Below are positions 56,498 to 64,000 of a stretch of 64,000 bases of DNA, piece by piece. Origin of the DNA: Sphingomonas sp. Leaf339 (GTDB lineage: Bacteria > Pseudomonadota > Alphaproteobacteria > Sphingomonadales > Sphingomonadaceae); the NCBI RefSeq assembly GCF_001426195.1, contig NZ_LMRS01000023.1, forward strand, positions 124,001-188,000, in the 5' to 3' direction. The notes below the pieces were generated by a model. The model searched no databases. It was not told the origin of the DNA and saw nothing but the letters and a program-made list of their open reading frames with translations. Both the position numbers and the translations under genes were made by a program. Positions within the stretch are counted from its first letter, which is position 1, and each line of letters opens with the position of its first letter.

Positions 56498-57502
56498 TTA
56501 GAATCCCGACAGGAAACTCACGACATTGGCGCCCAGCGCGTCGACCGCATAGCCGCCCTCCATCACGATCGTCGTCGGCCATCCGCGCGCGGCGATGTCG
56601 GCGGCGAGCAGGGCGTAATCGGCAGTGGTCAGGCGGAAACGGCTGATCGGGTCGCCCTCCCTCGTATCCGCGCCGAAGCTGACGATGAGGAAGTCGGGGG
56701 CGAAGGCGGCGATCGCGTCGAGCACCTTGGCCTGCGCCGCACGGAAGGCGTCAACATCGGTGCCCTGCGGCAGCGGCAGGTTCAGCGTCGTGCCTGTGCC
56801 TTCGCCCTCGCCGCGTTCGTCGGCATGGCCCCAATAGAACGGATAGTCGCTCGCCGGATCCGCATGGACCGACGCATAGAATACGTCGGCGCGGTCGTAG
56901 AAGATGTCCTGCGTGCCGTTGCCGTGGTGATAATCGATATCGAGGATCGCCACCCGCGCCCGGCCGGCGTCGCGTGCTGCCTGTGCCGCGATTGCCGCGA
57001 CGTTCAGGTGGCAATACCCGCCGCAATAATCCGCCCCCGCATGATGGCCGGGCGGGCGGCACAGCGCAAAGGCAGCCCGCTCGCCACACAGCACTGCGTG
57101 CGTCGCGGCCAGTGCGGTCTGGGCGCTGGCATAGGCGGAATTCCACGTGTCGGCGGTGATCGGCGTCGTCGCGTCGAAGCCATGACGGCCCAGCAACGCG
57201 TCGATCCGGTCCAGCCGCAACGGCCGCCGGCCGACGATCGGAAAGGCATAGGGGATCGCCTCGCCCGTCCGCCCCGCCGCCCGCCACAGGGCAGGCGCCT
57301 CGCGCAGGAAGCGGCAATAATCGGCATCGTGGACGCGCAGGATCGGCGCCTCGCCGCGATCCGCCGGCAGCTCCGCCCCGCCGATCGCGGCCAGGATCAT
57401 CTCGGCGCGCGCCGGCACCTCGGCATAGTCGGTGAAGCCGCCGTTATGCAGCTCCAGCGCCGGCGCGTGGCGTAGCTGGTCGGGGTGGAAGAACGCCCGC
57501 AT
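56498..57502 (-). CDS. Histone-deacetylase-like amidohydrolase (acetylpolyamine amidohydrolase type)
   Basis: 334 residues. Zinc deacetylase fold: PPGHHAGADYCGGYCHLNVAAIAA (two catalytic His), VAILDIDYHHGNGTQDIFYDRADV (zinc Asp and His), and SFGADTREGDPISRFRLT (zinc Asp). Probably deacetylates acetylpolyamines or similar small molecules. ATG at 57502 touches the lysK stop. Confidence 0.92.
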   Translation of the reverse strand: MRAFFHPDQLRHAPALELHNGGFTDYAEVPARAEMILAAIGGAELPADRGEAPILRVHDADYCRFLREAPALWRAAGRTGEAIPYAFPIVGRRPLRLDRIDALLGRHGFDATTPITADTWNSAYASAQTALAATHAVLCGERAAFALCRPPGHHAGADYCGGYCHLNVAAIAAQAARDAGRARVAILDIDYHHGNGTQDIFYDRADVFYASVHADPASDYPFYWGHADERGEGEGTGTTLNLPLPQGTDVDAFRAAQAKVLDAIAAFAPDFLIVSFGADTREGDPISRFRLTTADYALLAADIAARGWPTTIVMEGGYAVDALGANVVSFLSGF

Positions 57503-59094
57503 CAGCCGGCTTTGGCGAGCGCTTCGGCGATCAGTGCGCGCGAATTGGCGATGCCGTACAGCTTGATGAAGCTGCCCATCCGCGGCCCCTGCGCGGAACC
57601 CAGCAACGTCTCGTACAGCGCCTTGAACCAGTCGCGCAGTTCGGCAAAGCCACCCGTCTTACCGATCTCATACACGATGTTCTGGATATCCTCGGCCGGG
57701 GCATCGGCGGGCAGCGCCGCCAGTTCGCTGTCCAGCCGTTGCAGGGCGGCGACCTCGACCCCTTCGGGCGCGCGGCGGTGCAGCGTCGGCGCCACGAAAT
57801 CGCGGGCATAGGCCAGCGCATGGCCGATCAGGCGATCGAGCGCGGGATAGCGATCGGCGCTGGCATCGGGCACGTAATTGGCCAGATAGCCCCACACCTG
57901 CTCCTTGCTCGCCTCGCCCATCACCCCGACGAGGTTCAGCAACAGCCCGAACGTTACCGGCAACGCCTCGTCCGGCACCTGGCCGTCGTGGATGTGGTGG
58001 ACGGGATTGCCCAGCTTTTGCTTCAGGTCCTGACCCTCGTAATTGCCGCGGAATTGCCAATATTCGTCCACCGCGCGCGGGATGACGCCCATGTGCAGTT
58101 GCTTGGCCTTTTTTGGCTCGCGATAGGCGAAGAAGGACAGCGACTCCTCTGGGCCGTAGGTCAGCCACTGGTCGATCGACAGGCCGTTGCCCTTCGACTT
58201 CGATATCTTCTGGCCCTGCTCGTCCAGGAACATCTCGTAATTGAAGCCCTCGGGCGGCCGGCCGCCCAGCACGCGGGCGATCTTGGACGACTGCGTGACC
58301 GAATCGATCAGGTCCTTGCCCGCCATCTCGTAATCCACGCCCAGCGCGACCCAGCGCATCGCCCAGTCGACCTTCCATTGCAGCTTTGACAGGCCACCCA
58401 GCGCCGACTGCACGATCCGCTCGCCATCCTCGTCCACGAAGGCGATCGTGCCGGCATCGGCATCGATCACCTCGACCGGCACCTGCACCACCACGCCCGT
58501 CTTCGGGCTGATCGGTAACACCGGCGAATAGGTTGCGGCGCGTTCGGCGCGCAGCGTCGGCAGCATCACGTCCTGAATGCCCTGAAAGTTGCGCAGCACG
58601 ACTTTCAGGGCCTCGTCGAACCGGCCGGCGGTGTAATATTCGGTGGAAGACGCGAAGTCGTAATCGAAGCCGTAGCGGTCAAGGAATTCGCGCAAGGTCG
58701 CGTTGTTGTGCGCGGCAAAGCTGTCATACGTGCCGAACGGATCGGGGATGCGCGTCAACGGCTTGCCCAGATGCTCACGCAGCATGTCGCCGTTGGGGAC
58801 ATTGTCCGGCACTTTGCGCAGGCCGTCCATGTCATCCGAAAACGCGATCAGCTTCGTCGGCATGTCGGACAGCGCGTGATACGCATTGCGCACCATCGTC
58901 GTCCGCAACACCTCGTTGAACGTGCCGATATGCGGCAGGCCGGACGGGCCATAACCGGTTTCGAACAGGATCGGCGCAGGCTGTCCGTCCTTGGCGGGCT
59001 TCCCGTTCGGATAGCGCTTCAGGAGCTTGCGGGCCTCTTCATAGGGCCAGGCCTTGGATTCCAGGGCGGTGGTGCGCAGATCGGTGTCGGTCAT
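57502..59094 (-). CDS. lysK: Class I lysyl-tRNA synthetase
   Basis: 530 residues. Charges tRNA-Lys. HIGH motif [26 protein letters not shown]-like [18 protein letters not shown] and the class I Rossmann core ([16 protein letters not shown]) identify the archaeal-type class I enzyme rather than LysS. ATG at 59094 chosen; 59106 also possible. Shares its first bases with the deacetylase ATG region (4-bp overlap). Confidence 0.95.
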   Translation of the reverse strand: MTDTDLRTTALESKAWPYEEARKLLKRYPNGKPAKDGQPAPILFETGYGPSGLPHIGTFNEVLRTTMVRNAYHALSDMPTKLIAFSDDMDGLRKVPDNVPNGDMLREHLGKPLTRIPDPFGTYDSFAAHNNATLREFLDRYGFDYDFASSTEYYTAGRFDEALKVVLRNFQGIQDVMLPTLRAERAATYSPVLPISPKTGVVVQVPVEVIDADAGTIAFVDEDGERIVQSALGGLSKLQWKVDWAMRWVALGVDYEMAGKDLIDSVTQSSKIARVLGGRPPEGFNYEMFLDEQGQKISKSKGNGLSIDQWLTYGPEESLSFFAYREPKKAKQLHMGVIPRAVDEYWQFRGNYEGQDLKQKLGNPVHHIHDGQVPDEALPVTFGLLLNLVGVMGEASKEQVWGYLANYVPDASADRYPALDRLIGHALAYARDFVAPTLHRRAPEGVEVAALQRLDSELAALPADAPAEDIQNIVYEIGKTGGFAELRDWFKALYETLLGSAQGPRMGSFIKLYGIANSRALIAEALAKAG

Positions 59095-59150
59095 GATGCG
59101 CCGCATCTGACGCTTTAGGTGGCGAAGCGCAAATGCTATGGAGGGGCGGC

Positions 59151-59723
59151 ATGAACAAGCCGACCACCTTTGACGGGCCGCGTCCGCTCAAGCTGACGGT
59201 CGATCATTTCACGGCGCTGCACGATGCCGGCGTGCTGGCGGACAGCGGCCATGTCGAATTGATCGAAGGGGTCGTCATCGAAATGAGTCCGCAGCGTCGT
59301 GCGCATTCCTACATCAAGAACGAACTGACGTACCGTTTGCGTCGCGCGCTGGAAGCACTCGGATCGAGCTACATCGCACAGAGCGAACCCACCGTGGCGC
59401 TGCCGCCACACAGCGCACCCGAGCCCGATGTCGTGGTGACGAACGATCCGCGAGGCACGGGCTATATGCCGGCCGCCTCGATCACGCTGGTCATCGAAGT
59501 AGCGGATTCGACCGTACGCTACGACGTTTCGACCAAACGAGACCTGTATGCCGGCGCGGCGTTACCCGAATATTGGGTGGTCGATGTGCAGGGCGCCGTC
59601 GTTCACCGCTTCTGGTCACCGGACGATGGCCATTATCGTCAGGCGGACCGACTGCCGCTGGCGGAGGAACTGCGCAGCGGGACGATGCCCGAACTGGCGA
59701 TAGAGGGCATCAGCATCCTCTAG
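59151..59723 (+). CDS. Uma2-family (DUF820) nuclease-like protein
   Basis: 190 residues. PD-(D/E)XK-type fold: [80 protein letters not shown], with the Asp and Glu-x-Lys-like residues. Endonuclease activity is presumed for the family but rarely shown. GGAGGGG precedes the ATG at 59151. Common in cyanobacteria, and single copies occur in proteobacteria. Confidence 0.88.
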   Translation: MNKPTTFDGPRPLKLTVDHFTALHDAGVLADSGHVELIEGVVIEMSPQRRAHSYIKNELTYRLRRALEALGSSYIAQSEPTVALPPHSAPEPDVVVTNDPRGTGYMPAASITLVIEVADSTVRYDVSTKRDLYAGAALPEYWVVDVQGAVVHRFWSPDDGHYRQADRLPLAEELRSGTMPELAIEGISIL

Positions 59724-59747
59724 CGTTCCCGACCCGTTCCGCCCTAC

Positions 59748-62471
59748 ATGGCGGATGTGATCGCTTATCCTGCCCTCCACGCCAGCCATGGCGGTATCTG
59801 GATCGCCACCGCCGACGATTGTCGGCCGGTGGGCCGGGGCGAGGCGATCCGGGTGGCGGCGGAGACGCCGGTCATCCTGCTGAACGCGCCATTGGTCGGG
59901 CAGCGGCTGGGTTATGCCGAACTGTCGGGGCTGGACCTGCTCGAACTGTTCGCGTTCCTGCATCCCGCGCGGTTCGCGGTGCCGACACCGGCCGGCCTGG
60001 CGCGCGCAGTGGACCTGTCGCCGCCGGAGCGGGATGAGGATGTCGCGTCGTTCCTGCTGGAAGCGGCGGCGGCGCTGCTCGCGGTGCCGGACGGCGACTG
60101 GGCGGAGCGTGAGGGTGCGTTCTCGTCGGCGCAATCGCTTACCCGGATGCGCTGGCCCTGGGCGCCGGTGATCGGCCCACGCCTGACCAAACCGCGTGTC
60201 GACGAACGCTGGCTGTTCTCGCGCCTGCCCGAATGGGAGGAGGCACCGCCACGCCCCGCGCCGCGCACCGTCGAGATCGACCCCGCCGCCGCCGAGGCGC
60301 GGCTGGCGGAACTGACCGGTGGGGCGGCCGAGGAACGGCCGGGCCAGCGCGCCTATGCCGCCGCCGCCACCGCCGCCTTCGCGCCACGGGCGATGCGCGA
60401 CACGCCCAATCTGGTGCTGGCGGAAGCGGGGACCGGGATCGGCAAGACGCTGGGTTATCTCGCGCCCGCCAGCCTGTGGTCGCAACGGGCGGGCGGGGCG
60501 GTGTGGATTTCCACCTATACCAAGGCGCTGCAACGCCAGTTGGGGGCGGAGACGGCGCGGGTCTATCCCGATCCCGTGCTGCGCCGCGAGCGGGTGGTGA
60601 CGCGCAAGGGGCGGGAGAATTACCTGTGTCTGCTCAATCTGGAGGATGCGCTGCAGGGCGGCTTCGCGGGGCGGGCGGCGGTGCTGGCGCATCTGGTCGC
60701 GCGCTGGGCGGCGTACAGCGTGGACGGCGATATGGTCGGCGGCGATCTCCCCGGCTGGTTGCCGACGCTGTTCCGGCGCAACGGGCCGGCGGCGCTGACC
60801 GACCGGCGCGGCGAGTGTGTCTATGCCGGCTGTCCGCATTACCGGAAATGCTTCATCGAACGCGCGGCGCGCGCATCGGCGGAGGCGGACATCGTCATCG
60901 CCAACCACGCGCTGGTGATGGTCAACGCCGCGCGTGGCCGCGAACTGGCGACGCGGCCGACCCGGTATGTCTTCGACGAGGGGCATCACCTGTTCGACGC
61001 CGCCGATTCGATGTTCGCCACCGCGCTGACCGGATCGGAGACGATCGAACTGCGCCGCTGGGTGCTGGGGCCGGAAGCGGGTGGGCGCGGGAGGCGGCGC
61101 GGGTTGCAGGCGCGGCTGTCCGATGTCGCGAGCTATGACGAGGGCGGCGCGCGGGCGATCGCCGATGCGGTGCAGGCGGCGCACGGGCTGGCGTCCGACG
61201 GCTGGCTGGGCCGGATCGGCGAGGGCCAGCCGTTCGGCCCGATCGAGACGTTGCTCGCGGCGGTGCGCGGCCTTGCCTATGCCCGTGCCGAACAGCCCGG
61301 CGATGCAGGATACGGGCTGGAGACCGAACTGGCCGAACCGACGCCGGAACTGATCGAGGCGGCGGCACCGGCCGCCCATGCGCTTGATGCGTTGCTGCGG
61401 CCGCTGGTGGCGCTCGGCCGGCGGCTGGAGGCGGTGCTGGCTGAGGCGCCTGACTGGCTCGATGCACCGGCGCGCGCGCGGGTGGAGGGGGCGATCGCCT
61501 CGCTCGGCTGGCGGGCGGAGACGGTGGCGGCGTGGCTGTCGCTATTGGCGCGCGTCGGTGGCCCGGTCGATCCCGATTTCGTCGACTGGCTGGCGGTGGA
61601 CCGGGCGGAGGGGCGCGAATGGGATGTCGGGCTGCATCGCCACTGGCTCGATCCGACCCGGCCGTTCGCGGCGATCGTGCTGAAGCCCGCGCACGGCGCG
61701 CTCGTCACGTCGGCGACGCTGACCGGCGGCGGCGCCGATGTCGAGGAGGGTTGGCAGGTCGCCGAGGCGCGTAGCGGCGCCCCGCATCTGGCGCGTGCGC
61801 CGATGCGGTTCCAGGCGGACAGCCCGTTCGATTATCCCGCGCAGTCCGAGGTGTTGATCGTCACCGATGTAAAGCGCGGCGACGTCGCGGCGCTGGCCAA
61901 TGCCTATGCACGACTGATCGTCGCGGCGGGCGGCGGTACGCTGGGGTTGTTCACCGCGATCCGGCGGCTGCGCGCGGTGCATGGCCGCATCGCCGACCGG
62001 TTGGCGCGCGAGGGATTGCCGCTGCACGCGCAGCATGTCGACCCGATCGATACTGGCACGCTGGTCGATATCTTCCGCGACGATCCCGCCGCCTCGCTGC
62101 TCGGCACCGATGCGCTGCGCGACGGGGTGGACGTGCCGGGCCATTCGCTGCGGCTGGTGGCATTGGAGGGGGTGCCATGGCCGAAACCCACCGTGTTGCA
62201 CGCCGCGCGCAAGCTGGCGGGGGGCGGTTCCGCCTATGACGACCGCATCGTGCGGGCGCGTCTGGCGCAGGCGTTCGGTCGGCTGATCCGGCGCGCCGAC
62301 GATCGTGGTGCCTTCGTGCTGCTGTCCGCCGCCATGCCGTCGCGCCTGCTGGGTGCCTTCCCGCCGGGCGTGCCGATCTCCCGCGTCACGCTCGACGAAG
62401 CGGTCGCGCGGGTAAGTGCGCGGCTTTCCTCCGACGCGCGCATCGGGCATGAGGAAGTCCTGCCCGATTGA
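59748..62471 (+). CDS. DinG/XPD-type ATP-dependent DNA helicase
   Basis: 907 residues. Superfamily 2 helicase with iron-sulfur cluster. Walker A ENAGTGIGKTL-like AEAGTGIGKTLGYLAPAS (about 222-239); cluster Cys in NYLCLLN and GECVYAGCPHYRKCFIE; Walker B VFDEGHHLFDAADSMF; TSATL; and motif V/VI LGTDALRDGVDVPG and AQAFGRLIRRADDRG. The first 200 residues have no conserved helicase motif but resemble a DEDD-type domain with lost residues (LLELFAFLHPARFAVPTPAGLARA); that reading is weak. Confidence 0.92.
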   Translation: MADVIAYPALHASHGGIWIATADDCRPVGRGEAIRVAAETPVILLNAPLVGQRLGYAELSGLDLLELFAFLHPARFAVPTPAGLARAVDLSPPERDEDVASFLLEAAAALLAVPDGDWAEREGAFSSAQSLTRMRWPWAPVIGPRLTKPRVDERWLFSRLPEWEEAPPRPAPRTVEIDPAAAEARLAELTGGAAEERPGQRAYAAAATAAFAPRAMRDTPNLVLAEAGTGIGKTLGYLAPASLWSQRAGGAVWISTYTKALQRQLGAETARVYPDPVLRRERVVTRKGRENYLCLLNLEDALQGGFAGRAAVLAHLVARWAAYSVDGDMVGGDLPGWLPTLFRRNGPAALTDRRGECVYAGCPHYRKCFIERAARASAEADIVIANHALVMVNAARGRELATRPTRYVFDEGHHLFDAADSMFATALTGSETIELRRWVLGPEAGGRGRRRGLQARLSDVASYDEGGARAIADAVQAAHGLASDGWLGRIGEGQPFGPIETLLAAVRGLAYARAEQPGDAGYGLETELAEPTPELIEAAAPAAHALDALLRPLVALGRRLEAVLAEAPDWLDAPARARVEGAIASLGWRAETVAAWLSLLARVGGPVDPDFVDWLAVDRAEGREWDVGLHRHWLDPTRPFAAIVLKPAHGALVTSATLTGGGADVEEGWQVAEARSGAPHLARAPMRFQADSPFDYPAQSEVLIVTDVKRGDVAALANAYARLIVAAGGGTLGLFTAIRRLRAVHGRIADRLAREGLPLHAQHVDPIDTGTLVDIFRDDPAASLLGTDALRDGVDVPGHSLRLVALEGVPWPKPTVLHAARKLAGGGSAYDDRIVRARLAQAFGRLIRRADDRGAFVLLSAAMPSRLLGAFPPGVPISRVTLDEAVARVSARLSSDARIGHEEVLPD

Positions 62472-62481
62472 CGGAGAGTCC

Positions 62482-63018
62482 ATGAAGACGCTGACCCTGC
62501 TCCGCCATGCGAAATCGGGCTGGGACGATCCCGTCGCACGCGATTTCGATCGGCCGTTGAACCCTAAGGGGCGGCGGGCGGCGCAGTTGATCGGCCGCCA
62601 TCTGCGCCAATCGGCCTGCACCTTCGATCACGTCATCGCCTCGCCGGCGGTCCGCGTGGTCGAAACGCTGGCGGAGATCGGCGAGGGTTACGGCGCGGCG
62701 CTGGCCCCCGAATGGGATCGCCGCATCTACCTCGCCTCCGCCGCGACGCTGCTCGATATCGTCCACGAACTGCCCGAAATGGCAACGCGCGTGCTGCTCG
62801 TCGGGCATAATCCGGGGCTGGAGGATCTGGTGCTGACGCTGGTGCCGGACGACGGCGCGGTGCTGCGCGACGAGGTTGAGGCCAAATATCCTACCGCGAC
62901 GCTCGCCGAGATGACCCTGGACGGTCGCTGGACGGCGGCGGGACGTGGCACCGCTACGCTCGCGCGCTTCACCCGTCCGCGCGACCTCGATCCGACGCTG
63001 GGACCCGACAGCGACTGA
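62482..63018 (+). CDS. SixA-like histidine phosphatase
   Basis: 178 residues. Phosphoglycerate-mutase-like fold. Catalytic LLRHAKSGW with the RH motif, DFDRPLNPKGRRAAQLIG, VIASPAVRVVETL and VLLVGHNPGLEDL are the SixA marks. May dephosphorylate a phospho-histidine phosphotransfer protein; the target is unknown. GGAGAG before ATG at 62482. Confidence 0.9.
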   Translation: MKTLTLLRHAKSGWDDPVARDFDRPLNPKGRRAAQLIGRHLRQSACTFDHVIASPAVRVVETLAEIGEGYGAALAPEWDRRIYLASAATLLDIVHELPEMATRVLLVGHNPGLEDLVLTLVPDDGAVLRDEVEAKYPTATLAEMTLDGRWTAAGRGTATLARFTRPRDLDPTLGPDSD

Positions 63019-63047
63019 ACATGACGGCAAATTCATTGGCGACGTTC

Positions 63048-63059
63048 GTTCGATCGAAC
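63048..63059. promoter_or_regulatory. 12-bp palindrome upstream of the TetR gene
   Basis: GTTCGATCGAAC is a perfect palindrome immediately before the TetR-gene start, embedded in TTCGTTCGATCGAACTAA. A likely autoregulatory operator of the downstream gene. Confidence 0.5.
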
Positions 63060-63062
63060 TAA

Positions 63063-63710
63063 TTGGCGCCGGTGGTACAGGATCGGCTCCTCGACATCGC
63101 GATCAGCGAATTCGGCTCGAAAGGGCTGGAGGGCGCTAGCACGCGCGGGATCGCCGCGGCGGCGGGTACGGCCATGTCGTCGATCACCTATCATTATGGC
63201 GGCAAGGAGGGACTATACCTTGCCGCTGCCGATCGCATCGCGGAACGCATGGCGACGATGATCGCGGAACCGCTGGAGGCGGAGCAGCACATCGCCGCCG
63301 ATGACGCGGACGGCGCGCGCGCGGGCATTCACCGCTTCCTCGGTCGCCTCGCCGACAAGATGGCAAGCGACGAGAATGCCGACTGGACGCTGTTCATCCT
63401 GCGCGAACAGATGAAGCCGGGCGAGGCATTCGATCGCATCTATGGCGGCGTGATGGGCCAGATGGTGTTGATGGTGGCCGATCTGGTCTGCATCGCCACC
63501 GGCTGCGCCGACGCCCGCACCGCCCGCATCGCGACCATCACGCTGATGGGTCAGGTAATGGCGCTGCGGTCGAGCCGGGCGACCTGCCTGCGATTGCTGG
63601 AATGCGACACGCTGACCGCTGCCGACGTGGCGGACATCAAGGCGCGGATCGACGCCAATATCGATGCCATTCTCCATTCGATGCGTGCTGAGGAACAGGG
63701 CCGGGCATGA
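63063..63710 (+). CDS. TetR-family regulator (CerR-like)
   Basis: 215 residues. N-terminal HTH about 8-55 (LLDIAISEFGSKGLEGASTRGIAAAAGTAMSSITYHYGGKEGLYL), with ligand domain C-terminal (LGRLADKMASDENADWTLFILREQMKPGEAFDRIY) as in CerR/DUF1956 regulators. TTG at 63063 or GTG at 63072 are the starts; an upstream ATG at 63021 is closed by TAA. Overlaps the EmrA gene by 4 bp and probably represses it. Confidence 0.87.
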   Translation: MAPVVQDRLLDIAISEFGSKGLEGASTRGIAAAAGTAMSSITYHYGGKEGLYLAAADRIAERMATMIAEPLEAEQHIAADDADGARAGIHRFLGRLADKMASDENADWTLFILREQMKPGEAFDRIYGGVMGQMVLMVADLVCIATGCADARTARIATITLMGQVMALRSSRATCLRLLECDTLTAADVADIKARIDANIDAILHSMRAEEQGRA

Positions 63711-64000
63711 GCGACCAGAACGACAATCAAGACACCGCAGCCGACGATGGCGCGGACGACAACGACTCGGCGGAGGCCGCAAAGAAGCCGTCCGTCTTCA
63801 AGAAGCCGCTGTTCTGGATCATCCTGATCGGCGTCGTCGCGGTGCTGGTGATCGGCGGCGTGCTGTACTGGCTCGACGCGCGGCAATATGAATCGACCGA
63901 CGACGCGTTCGTCGACACGCATATCGTCCGCCTCGCGCCGCAGGTCGCGGGCACGCTGGTGCAGGTCGCCGATCTCGACAATCGCCATGTCCAGGCGGGG
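63707..64000 (+). CDS. EmrA/HlyD-type membrane-fusion protein, N-terminal part
   Basis: 98 codons before the window ends. An acidic cytoplasmic head (MSDQNDNQDTAADDG) is followed by a membrane segment about 40-60 (FWIILIGVVAVLVIGGVLYWL) and the start of the periplasmic domain YESTDDAFVDTHIVRLAPQVAGTLVQVADLDNRHVQAG, the lipoyl-like hairpin start typical of EmrA. It presumably partners an MFS pump beyond the window. Tightly coupled to the TetR gene. Confidence 0.9.
   Translation, partial: MSDQNDNQDTAADDGADDNDSAEAAKKPSVFKKPLFWIILIGVVAVLVIGGVLYWLDARQYESTDDAFVDTHIVRLAPQVAGTLVQVADLDNRHVQAG

Noticed and set aside
57141..57149. Half parS-like TTCCACGTG in the amidohydrolase gene
   Set aside because: Second half does not match; expected by chance within coding DNA.
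59616..61379. 587-residue open frame opposite the helicase
   Set aside because: Antisense shadow rich in Arg and Gln with no recognisable domain.

Overview
This window looks like chromosomal DNA of a sphingomonad (Sphingomonadales, Alphaproteobacteria). The evidence is high GC content, alphaproteobacterial gene order around the origin (parB-parA-rsmG-mnmG-mnmE, rho-hemJ-hemE, then maf-aroE-coaE-dnaQ), a class I lysyl-tRNA synthetase, GANTC (CcrM-type) sites, a PEPxxWA-CTERM protein, DUF1491 and MmcB proteins, and short palindromic repeats of the kind scattered through sphingomonad genomes. No tRNA, rRNA, CRISPR array, insertion sequence or prophage was seen. Nearly all of the window is core genome.

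The main landmark is a probable replication origin at about 13.34-13.51 kb, between hemE (minus strand) and the gene for a PPDK regulatory protein (plus strand). It holds four perfect DnaA boxes, several degenerate ones, and three GANTC sites within 19 bp. Genes point away from it on both sides. To the left on the minus strand run hemE, hemJ, rho, a TerC-family gene, mnmE, mnmG, rsmG, parA and parB. To the right on the plus strand run the PPDK regulator, maf, aroE, coaE, dnaQ, hpf and ptsN. Three parS-like sites (about 4.4, 6.8 and 33.5 kb) flank the origin, so the window carries the origin, the centromere-like sites and the ParAB machinery.

0-4.3 kb: the 3' end of leuS, then lptE and holA in an overlapping operon, convergent with parAB. 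4.3-9.9 kb: RNA-modification genes, a dienelactone hydrolase and a TerC-family transporter. 10-13.2 kb: rho and two haem genes. 13.5-20.5 kb: replication and housekeeping genes, thioesterase, DUF1491, a cell-wall hydrolase and MmcB. 20.7-25.8 kb: ankyrin protein, SCO1, YcgN, metallopeptidase, PBP1A and MsrB. 25.8-28.6 kb: a three-gene type III polyketide synthase cluster. 28.7-29.6 kb: an AT-rich interval between an unreported 52-residue ORF and a winged-helix regulator. 29.6-33.5 kb: tyrosine/histidine aminotransferase and dehydrogenase genes opposite metX-metW. 33.5-38.2 kb: response regulator, HWE kinase, ssb, and feoAB with a Fur-like box. 38.2-41.7 kb: COQ9, an EamA transporter, an old yellow enzyme and a GNAT. 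41.7-45.2 kb: the riboflavin operon ribD-ribE-ribB-ribH with a small membrane protein at its head. 45.2-52.2 kb: TonB, gltX, prs, a PilZ protein, sucC and etfBA. 52.4-59.1 kb: secreted proteins (PEP-CTERM, M19 dipeptidase, lactonase-like, a two-lobed aspartic protease), a histone-deacetylase-like amidohydrolase and lysK. 59.1-64 kb: Uma2 protein, DinG/XPD-like helicase, SixA-like phosphatase, a TetR/CerR regulator and the start of an EmrA-type pump subunit.

I see no wholly new multi-gene system. The items most worth following up are the origin and its methylation cluster, the parS sites, an inverted repeat that copies the last codons of rho, the type III PKS cluster, the small ORF with an extended Shine-Dalgarno sequence, and the two-lobed aspartic protease.
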